Assembly (NCBI RefSeq): GCF_012371325.1
Contig: NZ_JAAZQX010000006.1
Location: 38,169-102,168, forward strand
DNA: 64,000 nt
Source of the DNA: Acinetobacter sp. A2
GTDB taxonomy: Bacteria > Pseudomonadota > Gammaproteobacteria > Pseudomonadales > Moraxellaceae
Direction of reading: 5' to 3'
The notes under the pieces are model-generated. The model was not told the DNA's origin, made no database searches, and was given only the letters and a program-made list of their open reading frames with translations. Position 1 is the stretch's first letter. Each line of letters starts with the position of its first letter. A program made the position numbers and the translations under genes. Positions 24,951 through 35,993 of this stretch are shown here, in pieces.

Positions 24951-27932
24951 TTAGTCAGCACTTTCTTGATCATTGGCTGCATCGGTTGGTGTTGCTTCTG
25001 CTGCTGTTTCTGAAGTCTCTGAATTTTCTAAATCATCAGTTTCCTGATCTTCAATAAAATCGTCCTCTTCTTCAACTGTCTCAATCGCTTCTACGCCCAC
25101 CAATGTTTCATTTTCACCCAAGCGAATTAAACGAACACCCTGTGCATTACGGCCTGTTTGCGCTACTTCAGATGCACGCGTACGCACCAAAGTACCACCA
25201 TCAGAAATCAGCATCAGCTCTTTGCTTTCATCAATGGCAACCGCACCCACCAATTCACCGTTACGTTCCGAGGTTTTGATTGCAATAACCCCTTTACCAC
25301 CACGTTTTTTAGTTGGGAAATCATCTACAGGCGTACGCTTACCATAACCATTGGCAGAAGCACACAGCACTTCGCCTGTTTCTGGAACAACAACTAATGA
25401 CACAATACGACTGATAAATGCTGAATCTGAACTGTCTTCATCATCACCATCTACTTCTGCATCTTCGATGTCTTCAACTTGTGCTGAACCAAAGCTGACA
25501 CGCATACCACGCACACCTTTGGCTGCACGCCCCATTGAACGAACATCGGTTTCTGCAAAACGAATCGCTTTACCTTCATTGGAGAACAACATAATTTGTT
25601 GTTCGCCATCAGTAATTGCAACACCAATTAAGGTATCTTCTTCATTCAGTTCAATGGCACGTAAACCATTTGAGCGAACGTTACTGAATTGTTCCAATTC
25701 AACACGCTTCACTGTGCCCGATGCTGTTGCCATAAATACATAGAAGTTTTTACGCAATGCTTCTGCTTGTGTAGCAAATTCAGCAATGATTTCATCATCT
25801 AGATCGGTTGCAGAAAGCTCCACACCCAATTGTTTTAACTGAACACGCAGTGCATCAGATAAATCATCACCATCTGCAAGCTCAGCAAAAGCAGCTTCTA
25901 GTTCAGCATAGTGAGCAGCAATAATGGCATTAGTCTGTAGATGTGTCGCATTGGCTTTCACATAGCTACGGAAGTCTGCCAGACGTTCTGTAAATTTCTT
26001 CGGTGCATCAATCACAGGTAAAATCGCGGTGATGGTTTCATTGGCATCTAATGGCAACAAGTTCACCATTGGACGACCTTTTGCACCACGTGATGCTTGC
26101 GGCACTTCAAACACTTTCAGACGATAGACTTTACCTACATCGGTAAAGCACAGTACTGTTGCGTGGTTAGAGGTCACAATTAAATGCTGTACGTAATCGT
26201 CTTCTTTCATTGACGTTGCAGATTTACCACGACCACCACGACGCTGCGCAGCATAATCAGACAATGGCTGAGTTTTCGCATAACCTGTTTGTGAAACAGT
26301 CAGAACCACTTGTTCTTCTGGAATTAAATCTTCACGAGAGAAATCGATGCGTGATTCTACAATTTCAGTACGGCGTGCATCGCCATACTGTTGTAAAACC
26401 TGCGCCAATTCTTCACGAATCACACCCATCAACAAATTAAAGTCATTCAAAATTGCGGTCAATTCAGCAATCTGTGCCAAAATTTCAGAATATTCTGCAT
26501 GTAATTTGTCTTGTTCCAGACCTGTTAAACGATGCAGACGTAATTCTAAAATTGCAGTCACTTGCGTAGGTGACAAACGGTAAATCTGTCCCTCCAAACC
26601 GAATGGACGATTTGGGTCTTCGCCTTCAATTTCATCTGGACGTACAGATACTGAACCTGCTTTTTCCAATAACGCCACGACACCGCCTGCAGCCCACTCG
26701 CCTGCCTGTAAACGCTCGCGCGCTTCGGCTGGGTTGGCAGAAGATTTAATGGTTTCGATGATGGCATCAATATTGGCTAAAGCAACGGTTAAGCCTTCTA
26801 AGATATGCCCTCGTTCACGTGCTTTACGCAATTCAAACATGGTACGGCGAGTCACTACTTCTTGTCGGTGACGAATAAATGCCGCAATAATATCTTTTAA
26901 GTTCATCAACTTTGGCTGACCATTGTCTAGGCAAACCATGTTGATGCTGAATGAGTTTTCTAATTGCGTATTCAAGAACAGATTGTTCACAATCACTTCA
27001 GCGTTTTCACCACGCTTTAAGTCAATTGCAATACGCATCCCTTCCTTATCGGACTCATCACGTAGTTCAGAAATACCTTCGAGTTTCTTTTCTTTTACCA
27101 GTTCAGCAATACGCTCAATGGTTTTCGCTTTATTAACCTGATAAGGGATTTCAGTAAAGACGATGGTGGTACGACCAGTTTTTTGATCTTCCTCAAAATG
27201 GTACTTACCACGAATATGCAAACGGCCTTTACCTGTACGGTAAGCATCTACAATGCCTGATTTACCGTAAATAATACCGCCTGTAGGGAAGTCTGGACCT
27301 GTAATATGTTCCATCAACCCTTCAATAGAAATATTTGGATTGTCCGCATAAGCCAAACACGCATGTACTACTTCGGTCATGTTGTGTGGCGCCATATTGG
27401 TCGCCATACCTACCGCAATACCCGCTGCACCGTTCACCAGTAAGTTTGGAATACGGGTTGGCATGACTTGAGGAATACGCTCAGAGCCGTCGTAGTTATC
27501 TTCCCAGTCAACTGTGTCTTTTTCTAAATCGGCCAACAGTTCATGGGTTAATTTACGCATACGCACTTCGGTATAACGCATAGCTGCTGCGCTATCGCCA
27601 TCAATCGAACCGAAGTTACCCTGACCATCGACCAATTGATAACGCAAACTGAAGTCTTGCGCCATACGAACAATGGTTTCGTAAACAGCGGAGTCACCAT
27701 GCGGGTGATATTTACCGATGACGTCACCGACTACACGGGCAGACTTTTTGTAAGCTTTGTTGTAGTCATTGCCCAATTCGTGCATTGCGAATAGCACACG
27801 ACGATGCACAGGTTTTAGACCATCTCGTACATCTGGCAGCGCACGTGACACAATCACGCTCATCGCATAGTCTAAATACGAGTGCTTGAGTTCATCCTCA
27901 ATGGCAATCGGTCTAATTTCCGATACGCTCAT
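24951..27932 (-). CDS. gyrA: DNA gyrase subunit A
   Basis: The breakage-reunion subunit of gyrase, which introduces negative supercoils. The catalytic tyrosine is Y120 in [11 protein letters not shown]. The quinolone-determining region reads [10 protein letters not shown] with S81 and E85, the usual Acinetobacter susceptible residues. The GyrA box QRRGGRGKS lies near residue 560. At 993 residues it is much longer than the 875 of E. coli. Between blades of the C-terminal beta-pinwheel, roughly residues 640-728, there is an extra helical segment ([16 protein letters not shown] to [11 protein letters not shown]). The C-terminal tail is very acidic. An extended -10 promoter is seen about 105 nt upstream. 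Confidence 0.97.
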   Translation of the reverse strand: MSVSEIRPIAIEDELKHSYLDYAMSVIVSRALPDVRDGLKPVHRRVLFAMHELGNDYNKAYKKSARVVGDVIGKYHPHGDSAVYETIVRMAQDFSLRYQLVDGQGNFGSIDGDSAAAMRYTEVRMRKLTHELLADLEKDTVDWEDNYDGSERIPQVMPTRIPNLLVNGAAGIAVGMATNMAPHNMTEVVHACLAYADNPNISIEGLMEHITGPDFPTGGIIYGKSGIVDAYRTGKGRLHIRGKYHFEEDQKTGRTTIVFTEIPYQVNKAKTIERIAELVKEKKLEGISELRDESDKEGMRIAIDLKRGENAEVIVNNLFLNTQLENSFSINMVCLDNGQPKLMNLKDIIAAFIRHRQEVVTRRTMFELRKARERGHILEGLTVALANIDAIIETIKSSANPAEARERLQAGEWAAGGVVALLEKAGSVSVRPDEIEGEDPNRPFGLEGQIYRLSPTQVTAILELRLHRLTGLEQDKLHAEYSEILAQIAELTAILNDFNLLMGVIREELAQVLQQYGDARRTEIVESRIDFSREDLIPEEQVVLTVSQTGYAKTQPLSDYAAQRRGGRGKSATSMKEDDYVQHLIVTSNHATVLCFTDVGKVYRLKVFEVPQASRGAKGRPMVNLLPLDANETITAILPVIDAPKKFTERLADFRSYVKANATHLQTNAIIAAHYAELEAAFAELADGDDLSDALRVQLKQLGVELSATDLDDEIIAEFATQAEALRKNFYVFMATASGTVKRVELEQFSNVRSNGLRAIELNEEDTLIGVAITDGEQQIMLFSNEGKAIRFAETDVRSMGRAAKGVRGMRVSFGSAQVEDIEDAEVDGDDEDSSDSAFISRIVSLVVVPETGEVLCASANGYGKRTPVDDFPTKKRGGKGVIAIKTSERNGELVGAVAIDESKELMLISDGGTLVRTRASEVAQTGRNAQGVRLIRLGENETLVGVEAIETVEEEDDFIEDQETDDLENSETSETAAEATPTDAANDQESAD

Positions 27933-28036
27933 GCATACTCCTTATTCTGCAAACAAATTTTGCTTGCATTTTATATGTCGTAAAACTTGCAAATGATTAG
28001 CCTGAAATGCAGGCTAAAAATAAAATACAGCGAAAA

Positions 28037-28045
28037 ATTATAGCA
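28037..28045 (-). promoter_or_regulatory. Extended -10 promoter for gyrA
   Basis: Read on the minus strand the sequence is TGCTATAAT, a perfect extended -10, about 105 nt before the gyrA ATG. No good -35 is present, as expected for an extended -10. The remaining part of the 334-bp gap 27933-28266 is AT-rich with no other feature that I can name. Confidence 0.6.
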
Positions 28046-28266
28046 TATACACCTGTGTTTTTGTGCTTTAGAGATGATCTTAATCTTGTTAATTTACTTA
28101 AATTTAGTGATGTTTTTTTATACTAATTTAAAAATTAAATTTATATAGCTTGGTCCACTTTTATCCGAATATATTCAATATGATTTTTGCATTATTAATT
28201 TAAAAAAACACATCAACTTTTCTATAGACTAACGTGCTTGAACCAGCAAAGGATGTTGCGATCAGA

Positions 28267-28917
28267 CTAGTTAAGTATTTTCCTGTAACTCGTGACTGCA
28301 ACCACCAATAAAATAGGTAATAGCATCTCTACACCTTCTTCAATAGTCATAATAATGACCTCTGTGTGCTGCATTAGCTTAATATTAAAATCATTTCTCA
28401 AAATCGAACTACTTCGGTCCAATAGCTTACTCAAACCACCACACAATATTGTCAAGGTAATAAATAAGTAAGCAATATGAGGATTCAACTTAAATTGGCG
28501 AATGCCCTGCACAAACATCTTTGCCAGATTAAAAAAAACGAAAAGAATCACCAGCAGCAAGATAATACCTAACAGCTTGTCCATAAAAGGAATTTCTTCA
28601 CTTCGATAAAAATTGGTTTTAATAAAGCTGTCATCAAATAATCGTTTGTGAAAATCCATTTCCCTTAAACCTAACAGTGCAGCACCTAGAGAGGTAAAAA
28701 AACGTGTCTTTAACATCAGCTCGGTATTCAATACACACAAAAGGGCTAACAAATACCACAACCATGCACTAAGCGTTTCAAATGGTCCCGATTCACTAAA
28801 CAGAAATTGGGTCACATTCACAGGTGCAAATATAGCGATATGTACACAAATACCTAGATAAATGCCGATCAGTAAAAGACTAATGAATAATATATGAACA
28901 GTTTTGGACAGAGACAT
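28267..28917 (-). CDS. Hypothetical inner-membrane protein, about 216 aa
   Basis: I do not recognise the family. About five hydrophobic segments are seen: one at the N-terminus (VHILFISLLLIGIYLGICVH), then LSAWLWYLLALLCVL, LLGIILLLVILFVFFNLA, IAYLFITLTILCGGLS and a C-terminal one around MLLPILLVVAVTSY. A conserved-looking charged loop GLREMDFHKRLFDDSFIKT lies between the second and third. A segment TEVIIMTIEEGVEMLLP precedes the last helix. The start is uncertain: the ATG at 28917 begins at the first helix, while one at 28962 adds 15 residues; neither has a clear ribosome-binding site. Confidence 0.65.
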   Translation of the reverse strand: MSLSKTVHILFISLLLIGIYLGICVHIAIFAPVNVTQFLFSESGPFETLSAWLWYLLALLCVLNTELMLKTRFFTSLGAALLGLREMDFHKRLFDDSFIKTNFYRSEEIPFMDKLLGIILLLVILFVFFNLAKMFVQGIRQFKLNPHIAYLFITLTILCGGLSKLLDRSSSILRNDFNIKLMQHTEVIIMTIEEGVEMLLPILLVVAVTSYRKILN

Positions 28918-29016
28918 TACAAAGCAGGATAAAAAAGAAAGATGAAGTCTACCAGCTTTCATTCAAATGAAACATAAATATCCCATATCACACAGTCACC
29001 TGCGTTTTCAACGCAT

Positions 29017-29051
29017 AAAAAAACGCCTCTATGCAATTCACATAGAGGCGT
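29017..29051 (-). terminator. Terminator of the etfBA operon
   Basis: Eleven-bp perfect stem ACGCCTCTATG / CATAGAGGCGT, with an A-run on the plus strand giving the T-tract on the minus strand, 20 nt after the etfA stop. Confidence 0.88.
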
Positions 29052-29070
29052 CTTGAACTGTACTCAGAAC

Positions 29071-30003
29071 TTAGATTTTAGAAACCAATTCTGGAACAAC
29101 GGTATTCAAATCACCCACTAACCAGTAGTCAGCTACTGCGTTGATTGGCGCTTCTTCGTCTTTGTTGATCGCAACGATCACTTTAGAGTCTTTCATACCT
29201 GCCAAGTGCTGGATCGCACCCGAGATACCCACAGCGATGTACAAATCAGGTGCAACAATTTTACCTGTTTGACCAACTTGCATGTCGTTTGGCACGAAGC
29301 CCGCATCAACCGCTGCACGAGATGCACCTTGTGCTGCACCAAGTTTGTCTGCTAATGGGTCAAGTACTTTGTGATAATTCTCACCAGAACCTACACCACG
29401 ACCACCAGAAACCACAATACGTGCAGCTGTTAATTCCGGACGCTCTGATTTCACAATTTCTTCAGAAACAAACTTAGAAATACCAGCATCTTTTGCTTCG
29501 CTTACAGCTTCAACCGCAGCAGAACCACCTTCAGCAGCGACAGGGTCAAATGCTGTACCACGTACAGTACCAACAATGATTGCTTCGTCAGACTGAACTG
29601 TTGCAATCGCGTTACCTGCATAGATTGGACGCTTGAACGTATTTGCAGATTCAACAGCAACGATGTCTGTGATCATGCTGACATCAAGAAGTGCAGCCGC
29701 ACGCGGTAAAATGTTTTTACCTGTGGTTGTAGAAGCAGCAAGGATATGGCTATAACCTTTGCCTAATTCTGCAACAAGTTTTGCAACGTTTTCAGCCAAT
29801 TGGTTTGCATAAGCTGCATCATCAGCAAGTAATACTTTGCTTACGCCTGCAACTTTAGCTGCTTGGTCTGCAACTGCTTGCGCACCAGAACCCGCAACCA
29901 ATACAGTGATATCACCACCGATTTTTTGAGCTGCAGCAACAACGTTTAATGTTGCACCATTAAGTGCTTTATTGTCGTGCTCAGCGATAACTAAAATACT
30001 CAT
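29071..30003 (-). CDS. etfA: Electron transfer flavoprotein, alpha subunit
   Basis: FAD-binding subunit of ETF, which carries electrons from acyl-CoA and other flavin dehydrogenases to ETF-ubiquinone oxidoreductase. The 310-residue protein has the N-terminal AAxx domain ([19 protein letters not shown]) and the C-terminal FAD site with [29 protein letters not shown] and a [19 protein letters not shown] segment, the family signature. It follows etfB by 18 nt and ends at a strong terminator. Confidence 0.97.
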   Translation of the reverse strand: MSILVIAEHDNKALNGATLNVVAAAQKIGGDITVLVAGSGAQAVADQAAKVAGVSKVLLADDAAYANQLAENVAKLVAELGKGYSHILAASTTTGKNILPRAAALLDVSMITDIVAVESANTFKRPIYAGNAIATVQSDEAIIVGTVRGTAFDPVAAEGGSAAVEAVSEAKDAGISKFVSEEIVKSERPELTAARIVVSGGRGVGSGENYHKVLDPLADKLGAAQGASRAAVDAGFVPNDMQVGQTGKIVAPDLYIAVGISGAIQHLAGMKDSKVIVAINKDEEAPINAVADYWLVGDLNTVVPELVSKI

Positions 30004-30021
30004 GATTTTTATCCTTCTGTA

Positions 30022-30771
30022 TTAGATCACTTTCGCTTCGTTTTTCAATTTTTCTACAAGTTCGTCTACAGATTTCACTTGTACGCCCGCTTTACGCTCA
30101 GCAGGTGCTTCAACTTTTACAGTTTTAAGCTTAGTACCTGTTGCTACGCCATAATCTGCAGGAGATTTGGTGTCTAGCGGTTTTTTACGTGCTTTCATGA
30201 TGTTTGGAAGTGCCGCATAACGTGGCTCATTCAAACGTAAGTCAGTTGTAACAATTGCTGGAAGTGCAAGCTCAACAGTTTGCAAACCACCATCAATTTC
30301 ACGCGTTACTTGAACTTTATCGCCATCTACTTTTACTTCTGAAGCAAAAGTACCCTGACCTGCACCCAGTAAAGCACCTAGCATTTGACCAACTTGGTTA
30401 GAGTCGTCATCAATGGCTTGCTTACCCAATAGAATAAGTTGTGGTTGTTCTTGCTCAACAACACCTTTTAAGATTTTAGCCACTTCAAGTGCACCAATCT
30501 CATCAGCTGTTTCAACCAAAATACCACGGTCTGCACCAAGCGCCATTGCAGAACGGATTTGTTCTTGCGCTTCTTTAGGACCAATGGATACCACGACGAT
30601 TTCTGAAACAGTTCCTTTTTCTTTTAAACGAACCGCTTCTTCCACTGCGATTTCACAGAATGGGTTAATTGACATTTTAACGTTAGTTAGGTCAACCCCA
30701 CTATTATCCGGCTTAACGCGAACTTTAACGTTGGCATCTACCACACGTTTTACAGCAACAAGAGCCTTCAT
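30022..30771 (-). CDS. etfB: Electron transfer flavoprotein, beta subunit
   Basis: The 249-residue AMP-binding partner of EtfA. It begins [20 protein letters not shown]; the family motif region is seen in [29 protein letters not shown] and [20 protein letters not shown]. The C-terminal arm embraces EtfA ([19 protein letters not shown]). The start ATG has a GAGG 5 nt upstream. It is the first gene of the operon; the promoter must lie in the long upstream gap but no convincing hexamers are seen. Confidence 0.97.
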   Translation of the reverse strand: MKALVAVKRVVDANVKVRVKPDNSGVDLTNVKMSINPFCEIAVEEAVRLKEKGTVSEIVVVSIGPKEAQEQIRSAMALGADRGILVETADEIGALEVAKILKGVVEQEQPQLILLGKQAIDDDSNQVGQMLGALLGAGQGTFASEVKVDGDKVQVTREIDGGLQTVELALPAIVTTDLRLNEPRYAALPNIMKARKKPLDTKSPADYGVATGTKLKTVKVEAPAERKAGVQVKSVDELVEKLKNEAKVI

Positions 30772-31303
30772 GTAATCCTCGGCTGTTTTAGCAAAAGTAA
30801 ATATTGAGAAAAGTTAATAATAACTCTTCGCTTTAAATTTTTTAGGTGTCCTATCTTGCTATGTGATCGGCATTTCGGTCAAGTCAGAATTGTCTAAACA
30901 AAGCGAAAAATGCCGAAAATAAACTGAACGATGCGTTCATACTTTTTTATTTGCAAAAATCCACAATCAAAGCGCTGATTATATAAACAATTTTAAGCTT
31001 TGATTTATATTATGTTTTTTATTGATTTATAACATCAACAAGATTGATTGAAAAATAGTTTAAATACAAAGATGTCTACAAAATATGCAAAATTCCTTAC
31101 ATAAAAACCGTTAACTAAACTGTCATTAAAGATAGAAACTGCCCTTATTTGCTTATTTTTTCCTGATAAAAACACCCTTTTTAAATGTGACTGTTAGTTC
31201 ACTTCACAACATTGAAGCTTTTATTGGATAAGAAAGAAGCAATCTTTTGTATTTTAATGAGTATCAATGCACTACAACCCCATTACCTTCATGATTTAAG
31301 GCA
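30772..31303. other. Intergenic region without a recognised gene
   Basis: About 530 bp, AT-rich, with frequent stops in all frames. It must hold the etfBA promoter at its left side. I see no tRNA, terminator, riboswitch or credible small ORF in it. Confidence 0.6.
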
Positions 31304-31333
31304 TAAAAAAACTCAGCTTAAACTTGCTGAGTT
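31304..31333 (-). terminator. Terminator overlapping the stop codon of the next gene
   Basis: Stem AACTCAGC / GCTGAGTT with an 8-nt loop and a T-run on the minus strand. The stop codon of the 128-residue hypothetical gene lies in the loop, so the hairpin begins inside coding sequence. Confidence 0.75.
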
Positions 31334-31704
31334 TCTAGGAAATCACGGTGAATATGGCTTAAATCAATCAGCTCATAGGCCTGTAAATTAAAAACTTCCC
31401 AAACCGCCAAAAAGTCTTCTTTCAGGTCAATTTTACTGGCACTGTTTGGACGTTCTTGCCACTGTTGATCTGAAATCCATAAATAGCTTTGTTGAGTCTG
31501 TGGGTTGATCGCTTGCATTTTACCTTCTGCATTAATGCCCTGAACTTGGCAATGCGCTGGCAATTCTTGCTCAATCATAGGCAAGCTAATCTCTACAAAG
31601 TGTTTTACCTGACGTAATCCATAGCCAGCAAAAATTTCTTTTTGACTCGGACTGAGCTGGTCATATTTTACTTGAAGATTTGAAATCATGGTTTTGCCTA
31701 TCAT
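31318..31704 (-). CDS. Hypothetical protein, 128 aa
   Basis: Small soluble acidic protein that I do not recognise. It contains YDQLSPSQKEIFAGYGL near the N-terminus and a Gln-rich middle with SYLWISDQQWQE. No signal peptide or transmembrane helix. The start may be at 31704 (GGA about 8 nt upstream) or at the ATG five codons later (31689). It is monocistronic, bounded by a terminator that overlaps its stop and a 250-bp upstream gap. Confidence 0.65.
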   Translation of the reverse strand: MIGKTMISNLQVKYDQLSPSQKEIFAGYGLRQVKHFVEISLPMIEQELPAHCQVQGINAEGKMQAINPQTQQSYLWISDQQWQERPNSASKIDLKEDFLAVWEVFNLQAYELIDLSHIHRDFLETQQV

Positions 31705-31954
31705 TTGATATCCAAAGTGTTATGCAGTGGAACAAAAATAATGTCATCCATGTCTATTATTCGTGTGACCCACTCTTTCTGCTTCTTTATACTGCATAAC
31801 GCAAGTTTTTATTATTCTACAATAGTTGCAATGACATCTTAGTGAAAGCGCTCTTGCATTGCGACTTACATCCTAAATAAACGCATTTGCAAATTGTAAA
31901 GCCCTACCTATCACAAGCAAAAATAGTGCCTATTTACCTAAATTGTCGCAAAAT

Positions 31955-32869
31955 TTACTTTTTATGGGCACGTGGATGCGCCTGATCATACACTTGTGCC
32001 AAATGGTCAAAATCGACATGGGTATAAATTTGTGTGGTACTTAAATTACTATGCCCTAGCATTTCTTGAACGGCGCGTATATCACCACTATTAGACAGCA
32101 TATGACTGGCAAAACAATGCCGCAATAAGTGTGGATGTAAATCTACATTTACACCTGCACGCTGTGCCTGAAATTTTACCCGATTTTCAATTTGTCGTGC
32201 TTTTAAGGGTTCACCTTTTTGAGTAATGAATAACGCTGCATCTGGTACAAAATCGCCCTGCCAAAATGGGTAAATCTGTAGCCATTGCATCACTGCATCT
32301 TTGGCCTTACTGCCAAATGGCACAATTCGTGTTTTATTGCCTTTACCTGTAACGCGCAGCAATTGCCGATTAAAATCTAAATCCCGAATACGTAAACTCT
32401 GTACTTCTGCCAAACGTAAGCCACTTGAATAGAGCAATTCTAAAATTGCTTTATCCCGTCGCCACATCTGTTGTTGTACTTCAGTTTCAGGTTCAGGCTG
32501 ATCTAATATTTGATTGATGGTTTCAATATCAACTAGACCCGGCAAAGGGCGTGGCTGACGCTTTAATTGAAAATCATCGACAGGGTTAAATTGTAGATAC
32601 TGCCCTTGTTCAGCCCATTTCATAAACTGGCGAATGGCTGACAACATACGTTGCAAGCTACTGCCATTCAGCTGCTGCTGTTCTACTTTTTGCGCCAAAT
32701 AATGTCTTAAATCAGATGCCTCGACATCCTGCAAGCTGAGCCCTTGCTGCTCGCAAAATGTAAAAAAATCGGTTAAATCACGTGCATAGGCTTTTAAAGT
32801 ATGCGGTGACTGCTGCTGTATTTCTCGCTCTTTGAGCCACATACTGAGTAATTGCTGCGGATCGTACAT
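31955..32869 (-). CDS. xerC: Tyrosine recombinase XerC
   Basis: With XerD it resolves chromosome dimers at dif. The 304-residue protein has the SAM-like N-terminal domain (SPHTLKAYARDLTDFFTFCE) and a catalytic domain with Arg in LYSSGLRLAEVQSL, Lys in VTGKGNKTRIVPF, the HLLRHCFASHML block (H-x2-R), and the GHSNLSTTQIYTHV block with the nucleophilic Tyr. Its ATG overlaps the stop of the upstream hydrolase by 1 nt (TAATG). The neighbours dapF and lptM also lie near xerC in enterobacteria (yifL-dapF-yigA-xerC), which supports XerC rather than XerD. Confidence 0.93.
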   Translation of the reverse strand: MYDPQQLLSMWLKEREIQQQSPHTLKAYARDLTDFFTFCEQQGLSLQDVEASDLRHYLAQKVEQQQLNGSSLQRMLSAIRQFMKWAEQGQYLQFNPVDDFQLKRQPRPLPGLVDIETINQILDQPEPETEVQQQMWRRDKAILELLYSSGLRLAEVQSLRIRDLDFNRQLLRVTGKGNKTRIVPFGSKAKDAVMQWLQIYPFWQGDFVPDAALFITQKGEPLKARQIENRVKFQAQRAGVNVDLHPHLLRHCFASHMLSNSGDIRAVQEMLGHSNLSTTQIYTHVDFDHLAQVYDQAHPRAHKK

Positions 32870-33495
32870 TACTTAGGCTCCAATTGAGCGCCTAAATCCA
32901 ACTGAGATAAATAAGCAGAGATATATTTGGCCGCCTGATCTGCGTGTTCTTCTATAAACAAATGATCACCGCCTTGAACAATTTTTAGCTCAGCTTGTGG
33001 GAGTTGTTGCTGCAAAAACTCACCTACCGCGATTGGACTAATAAGGTCTTGATCACCCCACAACAATAAGACTGGAATTTGAATCTTACACAGTTCAGCC
33101 GTGTAATTGGCCTTTGCTCCCACAAACCAGTCTGGATAATTCAAATATTGATTTTGATAAGCCTGTCGCCAATCTTCAAGCTGAAAACTACTCAAATCTA
33201 TGCCACCTGATGTCGCAGCCAATACCAATCCTTTAATTTTTTCTGGATATTGCAACGCTGCAGCGACAGCAAAAATACCGCCCATCGACTGTGCAATTAA
33301 AACGCTATCAGCTGGAATCTGATCTAGCACATAAGTCTGTAGACTATCAAAATCATGTACAAATGGATGTGCAGGCTGATGTCCAAATTCTGGATAAGCC
33401 ACAATGTTTGCATTTGACTGAGGCAGTTTTTCAATTAGAGGATGAAAAAATGCGGTATTGCCTGAAGCGCCTGGTAAAAAGATCAATTGCGGCAT
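32869..33495 (-). CDS. Alpha/beta hydrolase, 208 aa
   Basis: Short alpha/beta-hydrolase-fold protein. The oxyanion segment is FLPGASGNTAFFHPL, the nucleophile elbow is AQSMGG (Gly before Ser replaced by Gln, as in several small family members), the acid is probably Asp in LLWGDQDLISPI and the His lies in VQGGDHLFIEEH. Cytosolic; substrate unknown. It is coupled to xerC by a 1-nt overlap, taking the place of yigA between dapF and xerC in E. coli. Confidence 0.85.
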   Translation of the reverse strand: MPQLIFLPGASGNTAFFHPLIEKLPQSNANIVAYPEFGHQPAHPFVHDFDSLQTYVLDQIPADSVLIAQSMGGIFAVAAALQYPEKIKGLVLAATSGGIDLSSFQLEDWRQAYQNQYLNYPDWFVGAKANYTAELCKIQIPVLLLWGDQDLISPIAVGEFLQQQLPQAELKIVQGGDHLFIEEHADQAAKYISAYLSQLDLGAQLEPK

Positions 33496-33561
33496 ATAGC
33501 GTTGTAAATTTTTAGAATAACTTTTAATACAGCATACCCGAACAGTACTGCAAGATACAAA

Positions 33562-33589
33562 AAAAGCACTATTATAAAATAGTGCTTTT
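33562..33589. terminator. Terminator between dapF and the hydrolase gene
   Basis: AAAAGCACTATT / AATAGTGCTTTT perfect stem with a 4-nt loop. A second inverted repeat TGACGTA / TACGTCA (33601-33607 and 33620-33626) sits directly after the dapF stop. Together they probably limit read-through of lptM-lysA-dapF into xerC. Confidence 0.75.
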
Positions 33590-33626
33590 CAGCAGATTTA
33601 TGACGTATGCTTATTCGAGTACGTCA

Positions 33627-34472
33627 TCAACCTTGAAAATAACTTAAATCTAAACGGCCATGGTAGACGTTTGCGGTTGGGCCTGTCATCCACACCACAT
33701 CTCCCTCACGCCATTCAATTTGCAACTTACCACCAGCCAGTTCAATTTCAACTGAATTAGCCAATAAGCCACGACGCATACCTGACACTGCTGCCGCACA
33801 GGCGCCTGTACCACAAGCCAAAGTTTCCCCTACGCCACGCTCAAAAACACGTAAACGGGCATGTTTTTCGTCAATAATTTGCATAAAACCTGCATTGACA
33901 CGCTGCGGGAAACGCTCGTGTGATTCCACTTGTGGGCCAATCCCTGCAACATCTGCAGTCAGAACATCAGGCACAATGGTCACAGCATGTGGGTTGCCCA
34001 TATTCACCACATCAATGGTCAAAGCAGCACCCTCTTTTAAAGCGATGTCATATAAATTATCTGGTTCATCGGCAATAAAAGGAATTTCTTGCGGTAAGAA
34101 TTTAGGGTAGCCCATATTCACCCGCACCCAACCATTTTGACCAAGTTCAGGTTCTACAATACCCGCTTTGGTCTGCACCTTGATTTTGGTCTTAGTAGTT
34201 AACTGACGTTCATGCACAAAACGGGCAAAACAACGCACACCATTGCCACACTGCTCCACTTCAGAGCCATCGGCATTGAAAATGCGATATTTAAAATCCA
34301 CATTCGGCAAATCAGGTGGTTCCACAATCAGCAATTGATCAAAACCAATGCCAAAGTGGCGATCTGCAAGGCGCTGAATCGTCAGTGCATCCAAATACGC
34401 CCGCTGACTGATGAGATCAACCACCATGAAATCATTGCCCAAACCATGCATTTTGGTAAATTCTAATAACAT
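33627..34472 (-). CDS. dapF: Diaminopimelate epimerase
   Basis: Converts LL- to meso-diaminopimelate for peptidoglycan and lysine. The two catalytic cysteines are visible in [14 protein letters not shown] and [17 protein letters not shown]-terminal [15 protein letters not shown] is the family signature. 281 residues, normal length. It lies 12 nt downstream of lysA in one transcription unit, so successive steps of lysine synthesis are encoded together. Confidence 0.97.
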   Translation of the reverse strand: MLLEFTKMHGLGNDFMVVDLISQRAYLDALTIQRLADRHFGIGFDQLLIVEPPDLPNVDFKYRIFNADGSEVEQCGNGVRCFARFVHERQLTTKTKIKVQTKAGIVEPELGQNGWVRVNMGYPKFLPQEIPFIADEPDNLYDIALKEGAALTIDVVNMGNPHAVTIVPDVLTADVAGIGPQVESHERFPQRVNAGFMQIIDEKHARLRVFERGVGETLACGTGACAAAVSGMRRGLLANSVEIELAGGKLQIEWREGDVVWMTGPTANVYHGRLDLSYFQG

Positions 34473-34484
34473 CTCGAATTCCCC

Positions 34485-35729
34485 TTATGGCAATAAACGC
34501 TCTCTTTCCCACAAAGATTCAATGCTTTCACGTTCACGAATTAAGTGTGCCTGATCTGCATCGACCATCACTTCGGCCGCACGACCACGAGTGTTGTAGT
34601 TAGAGCTCATCACAAAACCGTATGCACCCGCACCCATCACGGCTAAAATATCATTTTCAGCAATCGCCAATTCACGGTCTTTACCCAAGAAATCGCCTGT
34701 TTCACAGATTGCACCCACCACATCCCATGCTTTGCTTTCAACATCGGTACGTGGCGTCACTGACTGAATATCCATCCACGCTTCATACAATGCAGGGCGG
34801 ATCAAGTCATTCATTGCCGCATCAATAATCGCAAAATTACGATGTGTGGTCGGTTTCAATAAATCAACCTTAGTCAGCAATACTCCCGCATTGGCAGAAA
34901 TACTACGTCCTGGCTCCATATATACTTTAAGACCTAACTTTTCTAAAGCTGGGCGCAAAGCATTGGCATATTCTTCAACACTTGGTGGTGTTTCATCTTT
35001 ATAGGTCACACCCAAACCACCGCCAATATCAATGTGTTTCAGTTGAATACCCATTTCTTTTAAGGTATCAATCATCACAATGACACGATCCAAAGCATCC
35101 ACAAAAGGTTGTGTTTCGGTCAATTGCGAACCGATGTGACAGTCAATGCCAACAATATCCAAGTTTGGCAAAGATGCAGCATATTCATAGGTGCTATACA
35201 CAGAATCGGATGGAATCCCGAATTTATTTTCTTTTAAACCTGTAGAAATATAAGGATGAGTTTTGGCATCTACATCTGGATTAACGCGTAATGAAATGGG
35301 CGCTTTCACATTCATTTGAGCCGCAACTTTTTGAATACGGTCTAATTCAGCATGTGATTCTACGTTAAAGCAGGCAATGCCCACTTCTAGTGCTTTTTGA
35401 ATATCTGCTTCAGTTTTGCCTAAACCTGAAAATACAATTTTCGATGCATCACCACCTGCTTTGAGCACACGCGCCAACTCACCGCCTGTCACAATATCAA
35501 AGCCTGCGCCCAATTTAGCCAATACATTCAATACCGCAATATTCGAGTTCGACTTTACCGCAAAACAAATTTGATGGTCGATAAAGTGAAAAGCACGATC
35601 CATATCTAAATAATGTTTTTCAAAAGTTGCCTTTGAATAAACATAAAGTGGCGTGCCAAATTGCTGTGCGAGTTGTTGTAGCGAACATTGCTCGGCATGC
35701 AAAACCCCTTGAATACGGGTAAAACTCAT
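34485..35729 (-). CDS. lysA: Diaminopimelate decarboxylase
   Basis: PLP enzyme making lysine from meso-diaminopimelate. The PLP lysine is in ICFAVKSNSNIAVL. HIGSQL, IDIGGGLGVTY, YMEPGRSI and CETGDFLGKDR are the substrate and cofactor motifs of the fold-type III decarboxylases. 414 residues. It lies between lptM (24 nt upstream) and dapF (12 nt downstream). Compared with the E. coli yifL-dapF order, lysA is inserted, an arrangement also common in pseudomonads. Confidence 0.97.
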   Translation of the reverse strand: MSFTRIQGVLHAEQCSLQQLAQQFGTPLYVYSKATFEKHYLDMDRAFHFIDHQICFAVKSNSNIAVLNVLAKLGAGFDIVTGGELARVLKAGGDASKIVFSGLGKTEADIQKALEVGIACFNVESHAELDRIQKVAAQMNVKAPISLRVNPDVDAKTHPYISTGLKENKFGIPSDSVYSTYEYAASLPNLDIVGIDCHIGSQLTETQPFVDALDRVIVMIDTLKEMGIQLKHIDIGGGLGVTYKDETPPSVEEYANALRPALEKLGLKVYMEPGRSISANAGVLLTKVDLLKPTTHRNFAIIDAAMNDLIRPALYEAWMDIQSVTPRTDVESKAWDVVGAICETGDFLGKDRELAIAENDILAVMGAGAYGFVMSSNYNTRGRAAEVMVDADQAHLIRERESIESLWERERLLP

Positions 35730-35753
35730 GAATGTATCCTTTTCTAGAAAGCG

Positions 35754-35993
35754 TTAAGGTGTAGTCGATGTAGATGTTGCAGGTGAAGCAAACTGCTGTT
35801 GTACAGGTGCTGCCTGCTCAGAAGCTGTTTCAGATGGTTTAACACTTTGTGGTGCATGATCTGGATATAACAAATATTTTGCTCGTTTGTCATAGTTTGG
35901 ATCATTGGGAAGCTGTAATGCCCCAGATTGACCACAACCGACCAAAAGTACTGTTGTGAATACAACACTCACGCAGCAAATGACTGTACGCAT
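35754..35993 (-). CDS. lptM: LptM-type lipoprotein (YifL family)
   Basis: Seventy-nine-residue lipoprotein. Signal peptide with lipobox LVGC and the diagnostic GCGQSGALQLP immediately after it, followed by a disordered Ala/Gln/Thr-rich tail. In E. coli LptM helps the LPS translocon LptD mature by promoting its native disulfide bonds. Position upstream of lysA-dapF matches the conserved yifL-dapF neighbourhood. First gene of the operon. Confidence 0.85.
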   Translation of the reverse strand: MRTVICCVSVVFTTVLLVGCGQSGALQLPNDPNYDKRAKYLLYPDHAPQSVKPSETASEQAAPVQQQFASPATSTSTTP

